NCBI RefSeq assembly: GCF_004121055.1
Contig: NZ_PYAL01000001.1
Coordinates: forward strand, 1,426,001-1,490,000
Direction: 5' to 3'
Source of the DNA: Achromobacter aloeverae
GTDB taxonomy: Bacteria > Pseudomonadota > Gammaproteobacteria > Burkholderiales > Burkholderiaceae_B
Length of the DNA: 64,000 nucleotides
Made by a program: the position numbers and the translations under genes. Shown here one piece after another: positions 11,185 through 19,208 of the stretch; within the stretch, counting starts at the first letter, position 1; each line of letters opens with the position of its first letter. Below the pieces are notes generated by a model. It saw nothing but the letters and a program-made list of their open reading frames with translations. It was not told the origin of the DNA and did no database searches.

Positions 11185-12813
11185 ATGTCCGTCCCTCGCA
11201 ATGGCGCCGCGGCGCTGGCTGCCACCCTCGCCGCCGCCGGCGTCAAGCGCCTGTTCACGCTGTCCGGCAATCACATCATGCCGGTCTTCGATGCCTGCCT
11301 GGATGCCGGCATCGAGCTGATGCACACCCGGCATGAAGCCGCCGCCGTCCATATGGCCGACGCCTGGGCGCGGCTGACCGGCGAGCCGGGCGTGGCCTTG
11401 GTGACCGGCGGCCCGGGACACGCCAATGCGGTGTCGGCCCTGTATACCGCCAGCATGGCCGAATCGCCCGTGGTGCTGCTGTCCGGTCACGCGCCGCATG
11501 CGCAGCTGGGCATGGGCGCCTTCCAGGAAATGCGCCAGACCGATATCGCCGCGCCCCTGACCAAGGCCGCCACGCTGGCCGCCAGCGCCGACAGCCTGTC
11601 GCGGGACATGCAGCAGGCGCTCCAGCTGGCGCGCGCCGGCCGCCCCGGCCCGGTTCACCTGAGCCTGCCGACGGACGCGCTGGAGGCCCCTTGCACGCAG
11701 GCCCTGGTCGACCCCGTCGACATCGCGCCCATGGCCCAGCCGCTGTCCACCGCATCGGCACGCGCCATCCTGGATGCCCTGGCGCAATCGCAACGGCCCT
11801 TGATCCTGACCGGCCCCGCCGCCATGCGCGGCGCGGACCTGCAAGCAGCCACCGCGCTGGAAGCGGCCTGCGGCATCCCCGTGATCGGCATGCAGAGCCC
11901 GCGCGGCGTCGCCGATCCCGCCCTGGGCGCCTTCGCCGAGATCCTGGCGCAGGCCGATTGCATCCTGCTGCTGGGCAAGCGCCTGGACTTCACCCTGAAG
12001 TTCGGCGCGGCGCCCGCGATCGCGGACGCCTGCGCGTTCTTGCAGATCGACGCCGAGATCCTCGAATTCGAACGCAGCCGCCGCGCGGTGGGCGCGCGCC
12101 TGGCGCTGACCGCGCAGGCGGACCATGCCACCGCCCTGGCGGCGCTGCGCGACGCCTGCGCCGGCTACACGCCACGCCATGCGGCGTGGACCGCCGACGT
12201 CCGCGCCGCCCTCGCCTATCGCCCCGCGGCGTGGGCCACGGCGACGGCCGGGCAGCACGGGCGCCTGCATCCCTATCAGGCGCTGGCGCCGGTGCAGGCC
12301 CTGCTGGACCGCCATCCGAACGCCGTGCTGGTGGCCGACGGCGGCGAGATCGGGCAGTGGGCGCAAGCCATCCTGCACGCGCCCGACCGGGTGCTCAATG
12401 GCGTGGCCGGGTCCATAGGCGCGGCGCTGCCGTTCGCGGTCGCAGCCAGCCTGGCGCGGCCCGGCGCGCCGGTGGTCGCGGTGATGGGCGACGGCACCTT
12501 CGGTTTCCATGCCGCGGAAATCGATACCGCCGTGCGCTATCGCCTGCCCTTCATCGCGGTGGTCGGCAACGATGCGCGCTGGAACGCGGAGTACCAGATC
12601 CAGCTGCGCGAATACGGGCCGGAACGCACGGTCGGCTGCGAACTGCTGCCCACGCGCTACGACCTCGTCACGCAGGCCTTCGGCGGCCATGGCAGCCTGG
12701 TGACCATGGCAGAGGCGGTCACGCCGGCCCTGGCGCAGGCGCGCGGCTGTGGCCTGCCGGCCTGCGTGAACATCATGATCGAAGGCCTGCCGGCGCCCGT
12801 GGTGCGACGCTAG
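11185..12813 (+). CDS. Thiamine-diphosphate-dependent enzyme (acetolactate synthase large-subunit-like)
   Basis: 542 residues with the three-domain layout of ThDP enzymes such as acetolactate synthase, benzoylformate decarboxylase or oxalyl-CoA decarboxylase. The activating glutamate is Glu51 in HTRHEAAAVHMADAWAR; a phosphate-binding VTGGPGHANA follows. The ThDP/Mg motif starts at GDG (435-437) and ends with N near 463 (VVGNDARWN). The start follows CAGGAGACC. It lacks the small regulatory subunit partner of a true IlvB, and no ilvC is nearby, so a catabolic decarboxylase or lyase is more likely than branched-chain synthesis. It is convergent with the aspartate operon. Confidence 0.85.
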   Translation: MSVPRNGAAALAATLAAAGVKRLFTLSGNHIMPVFDACLDAGIELMHTRHEAAAVHMADAWARLTGEPGVALVTGGPGHANAVSALYTASMAESPVVLLSGHAPHAQLGMGAFQEMRQTDIAAPLTKAATLAASADSLSRDMQQALQLARAGRPGPVHLSLPTDALEAPCTQALVDPVDIAPMAQPLSTASARAILDALAQSQRPLILTGPAAMRGADLQAATALEAACGIPVIGMQSPRGVADPALGAFAEILAQADCILLLGKRLDFTLKFGAAPAIADACAFLQIDAEILEFERSRRAVGARLALTAQADHATALAALRDACAGYTPRHAAWTADVRAALAYRPAAWATATAGQHGRLHPYQALAPVQALLDRHPNAVLVADGGEIGQWAQAILHAPDRVLNGVAGSIGAALPFAVAASLARPGAPVVAVMGDGTFGFHAAEIDTAVRYRLPFIAVVGNDARWNAEYQIQLREYGPERTVGCELLPTRYDLVTQAFGGHGSLVTMAEAVTPALAQARGCGLPACVNIMIEGLPAPVVRR

Positions 12814-12845
12814 CCGCCACTCGCCCTAGGGGCGGCGCGGCTGTC

Positions 12846-14552
12846 TCATGCCCCCACCTGATGGGCGAGCGCCACGATGATGGGACCCAGCACCGGCAGC
12901 AGGACATTCGCCACGGCGTAGGTCACCGTATATCCCAGCAAGGGCACGGCGCTGCCGCTGGTCGCCATGATCGCGCTGATGGAAGGGGTGCTGACATGCT
13001 GCCCGGCAATCGCGCCCACCAGCAAGGGTCCGGGTATCTTCAGCAGCTTGTGGCCCACCCACAGGGACAGGCAGGCCGGTCCCAGCGACACCAGCAAGCC
13101 GATCAGCGGCAGGGCCAGGCCATGCTCGCGCACCAGGGCCACCGCTTGCGGGCCCGCCGACAAGCCGACGCAGGCCACGAAAATCGCCAGCCCCAGTTCC
13201 TTGAGCAAGCTCACCGCCGCGCCGGGCAGATGGCCGATATTGGGCCGCCGCGCATTCAACCAGCCGCACACCAGGCCGCTGACCAGCGCGCCGCCGCCAC
13301 TCCCCAGGGACACGGGAATCCCGCCGATGCGCGCGCCCAGGCTGCCTATCACCAGGCCGGCCAGGATGCCGAAGCACAGGAAGACCAGGTCGGTACCCTG
13401 CGTCGTGCGCAGTTCGCTACCCATCCGGGCCACGGCAGCCGCCACGCGCGCCTCGGGACCGACCAGCGTCACGACGTCGCCATATTGCAGCATCGTCGAC
13501 GGGCCCACCGGCAAGGCATGGCCGGACCGCACGATGGACTGCACGAACACGCCATGCGCCGCTTTCGCGGATGCCTGCTGCGCCAGCTGGCGCAGCGTAC
13601 GGCCGTTGATGCGCTTGCGACCCACCACCACGGTCCTGGTGGCCAGGCGCAAGTCATCGGCCTGGGCGTGTTCCTCCGGCAACTGCATCTCCGGCCCGAT
13701 CAACGACGACGCGCGCACCGCATGATCGCGCACCGCCAGCACCACCACCACGTCCCCCGTGCGCAGCACTTCATCCGGCGCCAGCGAGACGGCGGCGCCA
13801 TCGCGCAGCAGCTTGCTGATGGCGGAGCGCCCGCCCAGGGCATGCTCCACCTGGGCGATGGTCTGCCCCACGGCGTCGCGTACCAGGTGCGCGCGGCCAA
13901 CCAGGCGCGGCATGATGGGCTGGTCGAGCTGGTCCGGCGCGGCGGTCACGTCCAGCTCTTCCTCCAGCTTGCTCGCGGCCGTGCGCAAATCGATACCCAG
14001 CAGCACCGGCGCCACCGCGCTGGTGAAGAACACGATGCTGATCAAGCCGATCAGGTAGGTAAGCGTATAGGCCGTCGCGATATTCGATTGCAGGCGCAAT
14101 TGTTCCGCGTCGGACAGGTTCAGGTGCTTGAGCGCTTCGGCGGCCGTTCCCACCACCGCCGACTCCGTGGCGGCGCCCGCGGCCAGCCCGGCCGCCGTGC
14201 CCGCGTCCAGGTGCAGCAGGCGCGTCGCCACCAGGACGATGGTCAATACCAGGACGGCCTCGATCAGCGGCAGGGCGATATAACGCAGGCTGGAGCGATT
14301 CAGGTTGGCGAAGAACTGCGGGCCGCCCGAATAGCCCATGGCGAAGATGAACAGGGCGAAGGCGATATCCTTCGTATCGCCCCCCAGGCTGCAGCCCGTC
14401 TGGCCGAGCAGCAAGGCGGCGATCAACGTGCCGCACACGCCGCCCAGCTGTATGGGCCCGGCCCGCAATCGGCCGGCCAGGAAGCCCAGCCCAACGGTGA
14501 CGAACAACAAAGCGATCGGAATATCGCTGAAAAAACCGACCGAACACGTCAT
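12846..14552 (-). CDS. AspT/YidE-family antiporter, second copy (aspartate:alanine exchanger-like)
   Basis: 568 residues of the aspartate:alanine exchanger (AAEx) family: a membrane domain of five or so helices, two central TrkA-C-like ligand-binding domains (about residues 200-360), then a second membrane domain. Diagnostic segments: FAMGYSGGPQFF and LRAGPIQLGGVCGTLIAALL; repeat-domain VGLSAGPQAV. It is clearly a paralogue of the antiporter at 16723-18414 (same length, same architecture) but divergent in sequence. Third gene of the aspartate operon, 74 bases after the decarboxylase. It may carry a different acid/amine pair or form a heteromer; not decidable from sequence. Confidence 0.85.
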   Translation of the reverse strand: MTCSVGFFSDIPIALLFVTVGLGFLAGRLRAGPIQLGGVCGTLIAALLLGQTGCSLGGDTKDIAFALFIFAMGYSGGPQFFANLNRSSLRYIALPLIEAVLVLTIVLVATRLLHLDAGTAAGLAAGAATESAVVGTAAEALKHLNLSDAEQLRLQSNIATAYTLTYLIGLISIVFFTSAVAPVLLGIDLRTAASKLEEELDVTAAPDQLDQPIMPRLVGRAHLVRDAVGQTIAQVEHALGGRSAISKLLRDGAAVSLAPDEVLRTGDVVVVLAVRDHAVRASSLIGPEMQLPEEHAQADDLRLATRTVVVGRKRINGRTLRQLAQQASAKAAHGVFVQSIVRSGHALPVGPSTMLQYGDVVTLVGPEARVAAAVARMGSELRTTQGTDLVFLCFGILAGLVIGSLGARIGGIPVSLGSGGGALVSGLVCGWLNARRPNIGHLPGAAVSLLKELGLAIFVACVGLSAGPQAVALVREHGLALPLIGLLVSLGPACLSLWVGHKLLKIPGPLLVGAIAGQHVSTPSISAIMATSGSAVPLLGYTVTYAVANVLLPVLGPIIVALAHQVGA

Positions 14553-14626
14553 AGGGTCCCCTACCGCGCCATGCGCGTCCCTGCGCCCATCCTGCTACTC
14601 GTCACCCGGCCCCGCTGCCCCGGACG

Positions 14627-16654
14627 CTAGCGGCCGGTCTTGCTGGCCGCTTTCTTGGCTGCTGTCTTGACTGCTTTCTTGGCCGCTGTCTTGCCGGCCG
14701 CCTTGCTTGCCTTCTTGGCTGCCGGGGCTTCCTTGGCGGCTTCCTTGACAGCTTTCTTGGCGGCCTTCTTGCCCGCCTTCTTTGCCGCCTTCCTCGCCGA
14801 CGGGGACGCCGTCTCGGCCGACCACACCTGCACGGCCCTCGCCATCCTCTTGCCCTTTTTCCCCGCCGGCGCCGCGACGGGCTCAGGCGCCGGGAGGTTG
14901 GACGCCTGCTTGCGATCGGCCGGCGCCGGTTGCGCGCCCACGCCAAGTTGTGGGACCACGCCGCGCGGTCCGGAATGCACCTTCTCGCCGGCCTGCCACG
15001 CGGTGACGTATTCCTTGGCCGCTTCCACCATGGCTTGCCCGATATTGGCGTAGTCGGCCTCGTTCAGGTTCGCCAGCGACACGCGGATGGACCAGGGAGG
15101 ACCGCCGAAGCCGCCGCCATCCATCAAGACCACGCCGGACTTCTCGGCAAGGCGGAACAGGAAGTCCACCGGTTCGTAGTTCTTGCGCATGTACTCGCAG
15201 AACTTGTCCCCATAGGCGCTCTGCGCCCACACCATGAAGTCCAGTTCGACGTAGTACCACGCGCGCTGCTTGTCCTCGGGCGGCAGCGGAATGCCCAGGC
15301 CGCGCCAGAGGGCATCGCGACGGTCCTGCACGACCTTCATGGTCAGGTGCTTGTAGCTGTCCTTCAAGTCCAGCAAATGGGACAAGGCGAACAACGCCAT
15401 CTGCACCTGCTGCGGCAGCGACAGGCCAGCGGTGTGATTCAAGGCCACGTCGCGGCTGTCGGCCACCATGCGATCGATCAGCTTGAGCTTTTCCGGCTCC
15501 AGCGTCAGGGCACCATAGCGCTGGTGCAGGCGCTTGCGCTCCTTGCCCGGCAGCTTGGCGATGCGCTCGTCCATGCGGTTTTGCTCGTGGATGGCGATCA
15601 CGCCCAGGCGCCAGCCCGTGCAGCCGAAATTCTTCGAGAACGAATAGACGCAGATCGTGTTGGCCGGCACTTCGGCCATCAGCGAGCGGAAATTCGGCAC
15701 GAACGTGCCGTAGACATCGTCGGTGACCAGGATCAGGTCGGGGTTCTTCTTGATGATGTCGACGATCTGCCGCATCTCCATCGGATTGAAGGCCACCGAC
15801 GGCGGATTGCTGGGATTGACCGTCACCGCCAGCTTGATCTTGGGATCCGCCAGCTTGGCGATTTCCTCGGGCGGATAATGCCAGTCATGCGTGCCGTCCG
15901 CGCGCACGCTGCTGGCGTTGATCGGCACGATCTTGAACTGGAAGCGCTCCAGGTGGGAGATCTCGATATACGGCGTGAACGTGGGCAGGAACAGGGCCAC
16001 CTTGTCACCCTGCTTCAACAGCCCGTTCTGCTGCAGGCTGTCGAAGATGTAGCACATGGCCGCGGTGCCGCCCTCGACGGCGAACAGATCGAACTTGCCC
16101 TTGGGAGGACGGCCGTCGCACATCTCCTTCATCAGGTAATCGTGCACGATCTGCTCGGTGTGCACCAGCATGCGGTCCGGCACCGGATAGTTGTCGCCGA
16201 TGATGGAATCGACCAGTTCGTGTATCCAGGCGTCGGGGTCGAATCCTTTTTTCTTGACGCCATACTGATAGACGCCGCCGAGGAAATCGGCGCCCGGGGC
16301 ATTCTTGTTCCGTTGCAGGAAGTCGCGCAGCCGCTGGGCGATGCCCGGCTTTTCCGGCATGCCGGCCATGATGCCGTGGTCGTACACGCGGCGCGCCTCG
16401 TCCATGGCGAAGCGTCCCAGCAGGAAGAAGGCTTCACGGGGCTCGGTGGCGATCCAGTTGGGATTGCCGCGGCCCGCATTGAGCATGATGGCGGTGGACG
16501 TCTTCTGGCGATCGCGCGCCAGGTTGATGAGGAAGTCCTTGAGCTCGAAGGGAGACAGCTGCTCCATCTCCTTCTGGCGGGAACGCGTGGTTTCGAGGGC
16601 CGACGCCAAAGTGGCGCGGACAGGCTTCAGGACGGATTTCGCATGCGCGGTCAT
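14627..16654 (-). CDS. asd: Aspartate 4-decarboxylase (AspD) with a histone-H1-like C-terminal tail
   Basis: 675 residues from the ATG at 16654 (strong GGAGA six bases before). Residues 1 to about 556 form a complete PLP fold-type I L-aspartate beta-decarboxylase/aminotransferase: NAGRGNPNW, VNPSNPPS, TDDVYGTF and the PLP lysine Lys341 in SFSKNFGCTGWRLG. It converts aspartate to alanine plus CO2. From 558 to 675 there is an extra tail: a Pro/Ala linker, then from about 618 tandem AAKKA-type units as in histone H1 or AlgP-like proteins. The family normally ends near 530-550 residues. The tail is in frame with no stop. Flanked by two AAEx antiporters in one operon, which supports its role in aspartate/alanine energy generation or acid resistance. 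Confidence 0.93.
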   Translation of the reverse strand: MTAHAKSVLKPVRATLASALETTRSRQKEMEQLSPFELKDFLINLARDRQKTSTAIMLNAGRGNPNWIATEPREAFFLLGRFAMDEARRVYDHGIMAGMPEKPGIAQRLRDFLQRNKNAPGADFLGGVYQYGVKKKGFDPDAWIHELVDSIIGDNYPVPDRMLVHTEQIVHDYLMKEMCDGRPPKGKFDLFAVEGGTAAMCYIFDSLQQNGLLKQGDKVALFLPTFTPYIEISHLERFQFKIVPINASSVRADGTHDWHYPPEEIAKLADPKIKLAVTVNPSNPPSVAFNPMEMRQIVDIIKKNPDLILVTDDVYGTFVPNFRSLMAEVPANTICVYSFSKNFGCTGWRLGVIAIHEQNRMDERIAKLPGKERKRLHQRYGALTLEPEKLKLIDRMVADSRDVALNHTAGLSLPQQVQMALFALSHLLDLKDSYKHLTMKVVQDRRDALWRGLGIPLPPEDKQRAWYYVELDFMVWAQSAYGDKFCEYMRKNYEPVDFLFRLAEKSGVVLMDGGGFGGPPWSIRVSLANLNEADYANIGQAMVEAAKEYVTAWQAGEKVHSGPRGVVPQLGVGAQPAPADRKQASNLPAPEPVAAPAGKKGKRMARAVQVWSAETASPSARKAAKKAGKKAAKKAVKEAAKEAPAAKKASKAAGKTAAKKAVKTAAKKAASKTGR

Positions 16655-16686
16655 GACGTCTCCAAAAAAACCATACGTGAGTAAGG

Positions 16687-16705
16687 CGGCGACGGTACGT
16701 CGCCG
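16687..16705 (-). other. Intercistronic hairpin between aspT and the decarboxylase gene
   Basis: CGGCGAC, five bases, GTCGCCG: a perfect 7-bp stem in the 68-base gap of the operon. On the minus strand it is followed about 20 bases later by a run of seven T, directly before the SD of the decarboxylase. It could be a weak terminator, an mRNA processing site or a stabiliser that sets the ratio of transporter to enzyme. Confidence 0.5.
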
Positions 16706-16722
16706 GTACCTGTGGGCAGGCG

Positions 16723-18414
16723 CTAGACCATCAACAGAACGATGACGATGCCCCAGATGATCAGCAGGGTATTGCCGATCGCGTAGGGTATGGTGTAGCC
16801 CAGGGCGGGCACCTGGCTCTTCGCGTTTTCCGTGATCTGGCCGATGGCCGCGGTGGTGGTGCGCGAACCGGCGCACACGCCCAGGGCGATGGCCGGATGG
16901 AACTTGAAGACATAGCGCGCCAGCAGCACCCCGACCACCATGGGCACCGACGTGGCGACGATGCCCGCCAGGAAAAGCTTGAATCCCAATTGCCGGAAAC
17001 CTTCGACGAAGCCCGGTCCGGACGAGATGCCCACGACGGCGACGAAGGTCGTCAGGCCCACCGATGTGAGGAACCAGTGCACCGGCTCCGGCACCCGCCC
17101 GAAGGTGGGATGCAGGGACCGCAGATAACCGAACACCAGGCCCGCGATCAAGGACCCGCCGGAAGTCGACAGCGTGACGGGAATGCCGGCCACCGTCAGC
17201 ACCAGCGAACCCAGCAGGCCGCCGATGACGATGCCGAAGCCGACGAACACCATGTCGGTCTGCGCGGTCTGGCGGTCGGCATAGCCCAGCTTGTCGACGA
17301 CGCGTTCGACATCGCGCTTGGCGCCGACGATGAAAAGGTGGTCGCCGCGGTCCAGCTTCAACCCCCAGTTGACCGGCATCTCATGGCCGCCGCGCACCAC
17401 TTTGCGCAGGAATACGCCACGACCCAGCGAGGCGTTGGGCAAGGCCGCGATTTCGCGCAGGGTCTTGCCCGCGAGATTCTTGTTGGTGAGGACGACCTCG
17501 AGCAATTCGGCCGGCTGGTTGATGAGCTCGTGATCCTCGACTTCAGGACCTATCCTGCTGGCCCCCTGCTCCACCAGCACATCGTGCCGGCCCGCGACGC
17601 CCAGGATGTCGCCGGCCTGCAGGACAGTGGCGGGGTCCGCATCGATGATGCCATCGCTACGGCGGATCCGTTCGACGAACACGCGGGCATCGGGAAAGCG
17701 CGCCTCCAGGTCGGCCACGGTCTTGCCGACCAGGTCGGCCTGGTCCAGGCGGTAGACCCGGGCGATGAACTTGCGGTAGCCCGACAGCTCCAGCGAGTCC
17801 TGGCCGCCCGACATCTGGGCCTCGTATTCCTGGCAGACCTTCACCAGGTCCACGCGCATCAGCTTGGGACCGACCGTGGCCAGCAGCCAGGCGCTGCCGA
17901 TGGTGCCGAAGATATAGCAGACGGCATAGGCAACGGGAATGCTGTCTATCCAATGCTTGCGCGTCGCCTCATCGACACTGGTCAAGCCGTTGATCGTGTC
18001 CGTGGCCACGCCCATCACGGCGGAAATCGTCTGCGCCCCCGACAGCAGGCCGGCGCCCGTGCCGGGATCGAAGCCGAAAGCCACGGCCGTGCCCCAGCTC
18101 GCCAGCAGGCAGATCACGCACAGCACCACCGCGAACAGGACTTGGGGCAAGCCGTCGCTTTTCATGCCCCGGAAGAATTGCGGCCCGACGCCATAGCCCA
18201 GGCCGAAGAGGAAAAGCAGGAAAAAGACCTGCTTGACGACAGGCGCGATCTGGATATTGAGCTGGCCGACCAGCACGCCCACCAGCAGGGTGCCGGTGAC
18301 GGCGCCCAGGCTGAATCCCTTGAATTTCTTGGCGCCTATCCAGTAGCCCACGCCCAACGTGAGAAAAATCGCGAGTTCCGGATACTTGCGTAACGTGTCG
18401 AAAAGCCATTCCAT
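16723..18414 (-). CDS. aspT: Aspartate:alanine antiporter AspT
   Basis: 563 residues from the ATG at 18414, preceded by a near-perfect AAGGAG. AAEx architecture: N-terminal membrane domain (IFLTLGVGYWIGAKKFKGF, FLFGLGYGVGPQFFRGMK), two TrkA-C-like domains at about 205-370, second membrane domain (VGISSGPGFVEGFRQLG; C-terminal YTIPYAIGNTLLIIWG). It exchanges external aspartate for internal alanine; coupled to decarboxylation this is electrogenic and yields proton-motive force. First gene of the operon with the decarboxylase 68 bases downstream. The frame stays open upstream, but that part lacks a start with SD and has no membrane character. Confidence 0.93.
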   Translation of the reverse strand: MEWLFDTLRKYPELAIFLTLGVGYWIGAKKFKGFSLGAVTGTLLVGVLVGQLNIQIAPVVKQVFFLLFLFGLGYGVGPQFFRGMKSDGLPQVLFAVVLCVICLLASWGTAVAFGFDPGTGAGLLSGAQTISAVMGVATDTINGLTSVDEATRKHWIDSIPVAYAVCYIFGTIGSAWLLATVGPKLMRVDLVKVCQEYEAQMSGGQDSLELSGYRKFIARVYRLDQADLVGKTVADLEARFPDARVFVERIRRSDGIIDADPATVLQAGDILGVAGRHDVLVEQGASRIGPEVEDHELINQPAELLEVVLTNKNLAGKTLREIAALPNASLGRGVFLRKVVRGGHEMPVNWGLKLDRGDHLFIVGAKRDVERVVDKLGYADRQTAQTDMVFVGFGIVIGGLLGSLVLTVAGIPVTLSTSGGSLIAGLVFGYLRSLHPTFGRVPEPVHWFLTSVGLTTFVAVVGISSGPGFVEGFRQLGFKLFLAGIVATSVPMVVGVLLARYVFKFHPAIALGVCAGSRTTTAAIGQITENAKSQVPALGYTIPYAIGNTLLIIWGIVIVLLMV

Positions 18415-18773
18415 TGCATATCTCCTTGGGGGGACAACTGGAAAAGCAATCGGATGACGTCGCGCGATCGTGATGCGCAAAGCACCCGCGGCACTGACTG
18501 GCGAATAAACACATCGCCCAAAGCAAGATATGTGTGAATCCAGCGCAAACCGGAGCCACGGCAGGGATGCAACGCAAAGTACAAAAACAGCGGCAATCTT
18601 GACATAATCGGTAATTAGCGGGGACGGGGTCGGCGTCCTTTTTTTCGTAACTTTATATGTCAAAAGTGGACACCGTCTGTTGCTTGCCAACCGACGACAA
18701 TGCAGGCGGCCCGTCAGCGAACGACAACGCCGCGGCGCGATTTTTTCGACCATCATTCAATCAGGAGAACTCC
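18415..18773. other. Divergent regulatory region between aspT and a small exported protein gene
   Basis: About 360 bases without a gene. It contains the aspT SD at its left end and the SD CAGGAG of the rightward gene. Two copies of TTGACATA in inverted orientation lie at 18599-18606 and 18656-18663, 49 bases apart, in the only AT-rich part. TTGACA also equals the sigma-70 -35 consensus, but no good -10 follows in either direction. Confidence 0.45.
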
Positions 18774-19145
18774 ATGCGAATTTCCCGTGTCATTCCGTCG
18801 ATCGTGCTCGCGCTGGCCTGCGGACAGGCCGCCCAGGCCGCGGGCGTGGCCTTCATGAACAACACCATCGTCGCCCGCATCCCCAAGCAGGAGTGGCCAG
18901 CCTTCGAGCAAACCGTGGCGCAGGCGCTGGACAACGCCGCTGACGGATCGACCACCACCTGGACCAGCCAGACCAAGCGACTGCGCGGCGGACCGGTGAG
19001 CGTGACGCTGACGCCCAGCAACACGACGCGGGAAGGCCAGTGCCGCCTGATGTCGGCCAATGTCTCGCAACAATCTGCCAAGGAGCACTGGCAATTCCTG
19101 TTCTGCAAGAATGCGGAAGGCGCCTGGCGCGCCAGCAGCAACTGA
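18774..19145 (+). CDS. Small exported protein of unknown function
   Basis: 123 residues from the ATG at 18774 with SD AGGAG. A clear signal peptide (MRISRVIPSIVLALACGQAAQA) is followed by a mature domain of about 100 residues with two cysteines (in GQCRLMSAN and LFCKNAEG). The layout resembles small surface-antigen-like proteins whose mature part has a TTTW segment and ends ...WRAS, but I cannot name a family. Likely periplasmic or surface exposed. It is followed 63 bases later by the Na+/H+ antiporter gene with its own SD, so the two may be cotranscribed. Confidence 0.7.
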   Translation: MRISRVIPSIVLALACGQAAQAAGVAFMNNTIVARIPKQEWPAFEQTVAQALDNAADGSTTTWTSQTKRLRGGPVSVTLTPSNTTREGQCRLMSANVSQQSAKEHWQFLFCKNAEGAWRASSN

Positions 19146-19208
19146 TCGTCGACGTGAGAAGATAGCGCCCGGAAATGTTCCTCCGGGCCAGCAGAAGGGA
19201 AGACAGTC

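Noticed and set aside
11691-14630. 979-codon open frame on the plus strand
   Set aside because: Runs out of frame through the ThDP enzyme gene and antisense through the second antiporter; low-complexity Arg/Gln-rich product.
14930-18393. Long plus-strand frames opposite the decarboxylase and aspT
   Set aside because: Shadows: the minus-strand genes have full motif sets and SDs; these products do not.
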